From assembly GCA_012845835.1 (NCBI GenBank), contig JABAKD010000009.1:8211413-8275412 (forward strand): a stretch of DNA of 64,000 nt, written 5' to 3'. The stretch comes from Undaria pinnatifida (taxonomy: Eukaryota; Sar; Phaeophyceae; Laminariales; Alariaceae). The notes beneath the pieces are model-generated. The model saw only the letters and a program-made list of their open reading frames with translations, made no database searches and was not told where the DNA came from. Both the position numbers and the translations under genes were made by a program. Positions 63,061 through 64,000 of the stretch are shown one piece after another (within the stretch, counting starts at the first letter, position 1; each line of letters opens with the position of its first letter).

Positions 63061-63869
63061 TGGAAAATAATACCTCCGCCAAATAATTGCAGGTGACAAA
63101 AAAACTACCCCTGTAGCACCATGAAAAGTCACTCATTCACCCACCCACCCACGCACTTACTGTTTTGCTCAAAAGTGCGTGCGCCTGGTTTGAGTGTCCA
63201 CGACAACGGGTATGTATACATGCAGATCAGCAGATCACATCATACATGCATCTGCGTATCTGCATAGTCTATCGTATAACACGGATGATACCCTACAAGA
63301 AGCACACCCGGTGGTATATCTTTGGTCATTGTTTTTCGACCGTCATCGTATCACCGGGGGGTACGTCGAATACCACACCCCCTTCGGACGTACGCCTCAA
63401 AACACATCAAACGCCAGAAGTATCACAACCGGTGGACACCATTCACCTACTTGTACAGCACGCACGCACCGACATGCATAACGGTACCAGCATCGCGGCA
63501 ACTGCTGCGCCCCATCACAGTGGGCCGATCGAGTCTGCGCCTCAGACCCCACCGGCACCTGCGGCTGCCGCGCCCCGAGCGGGGATCACGTCGACTTTTT
63601 CCGGGTCCACGTGACCTACCGGTATCGGAGCTGCCATTCCTGCCGTAGCTCAACCCCGCAACAGGTGCCAGTGCCGGTGAAGCGCAAAAAGCTCTGGCAG
63701 CAGCGCCCAACACTTCCGCCACAGGGCATGAGACCCCGTCAGGAGCTCCAAAATTGCAAGCCACCCACCCCCCCTTCAGTTTGCCGGGGTCTGTGTACAC
63801 TCCATAGAAACCAAAGATACCGCTAGCCCACGCCCTCGTTATAACACCTCCCACTTTTTTTCTTCTTCT

Positions 63870-64000
63870 CTTTTTATGTATCCTCTGGCGGATGGGGGAA
63901 AATAAAGCCTAAGTTCACCACACTTCCACGTATTTTCATACACGTCGTGTGTCGGTTTAACTCAATTGTAAACGTAATCCAGCGTTGGCTGGCGTGTCCT
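63870..64000 (+). repeat. CCTCCGGCGGA-type dispersed repeat, truncated by window end
   Basis: Begins TATCCTCTGGCGGATG and reaches GGCGTGTCCT at the last base. Confidence 0.75.

Overview
The window is nuclear DNA of a eukaryote with a large, repeat-rich genome and long introns. The only gene I can reconstruct in full is a single-chain cyclic-nucleotide-dependent protein kinase (PKG architecture) on the minus strand. It has fourteen coding exons joined by GT-AG introns of about 0.44 to 9.9 kb and spans 50080 down to 11570. Its domain order, small gatekeeper residue and apicomplexan/algal-type PKG features point to a protist or alga. A brown alga or another stramenopile is my best guess, and it is only a guess. 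The other DNA is mostly small inverted-repeat elements, minisatellites, microsatellites and very long G/C homopolymers.

Layout. 1-1300: 3' part of a broken non-LTR-like retroelement (end of reverse transcriptase, then a zinc-binding and endonuclease-like region). 1500-1900: a Copia-like gag fossil on the minus strand. 3180-4150: a hypothetical minus-strand reading region ending against a GTA microsatellite. 4500-9700: dispersed repeats with no recognisable gene. 9720-10260: a 22-bp minisatellite. 11330-11590: a 24-bp array that contains the kinase stop codon. 11570-50080: the kinase gene, with introns full of repeats, including a second 22-bp minisatellite (22865-23450), a 70-bp satellite (38340-38790) and several families of inverted-repeat elements. 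50090-64000: upstream intergenic DNA with repeats only, apart from weak open frames.

The kinase gene adds up cleanly. All exon phases match, giving 2637 nt and 878 residues. The order is a low-complexity N-terminus with a pseudosubstrate-like KKRVP, three cyclic-nucleotide-binding domains, an AGC kinase domain with every catalytic motif, and a C-terminal FDGF tail. All three phosphate-binding cassettes carry Arg-Ala-Ala, the cAMP-type signature, where typical PKGs carry Arg-Thr/Ser-Ala.

The most unusual structural signal is that the 3' (donor-side) ends of several kinase exons recur as decayed partial copies just downstream in the following intron (exons 2, 3, 4, 8 and 12). The end of the last exon, with the stop codon, is likewise amplified as a 24-bp tandem array. 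I know of no described system that explains this.
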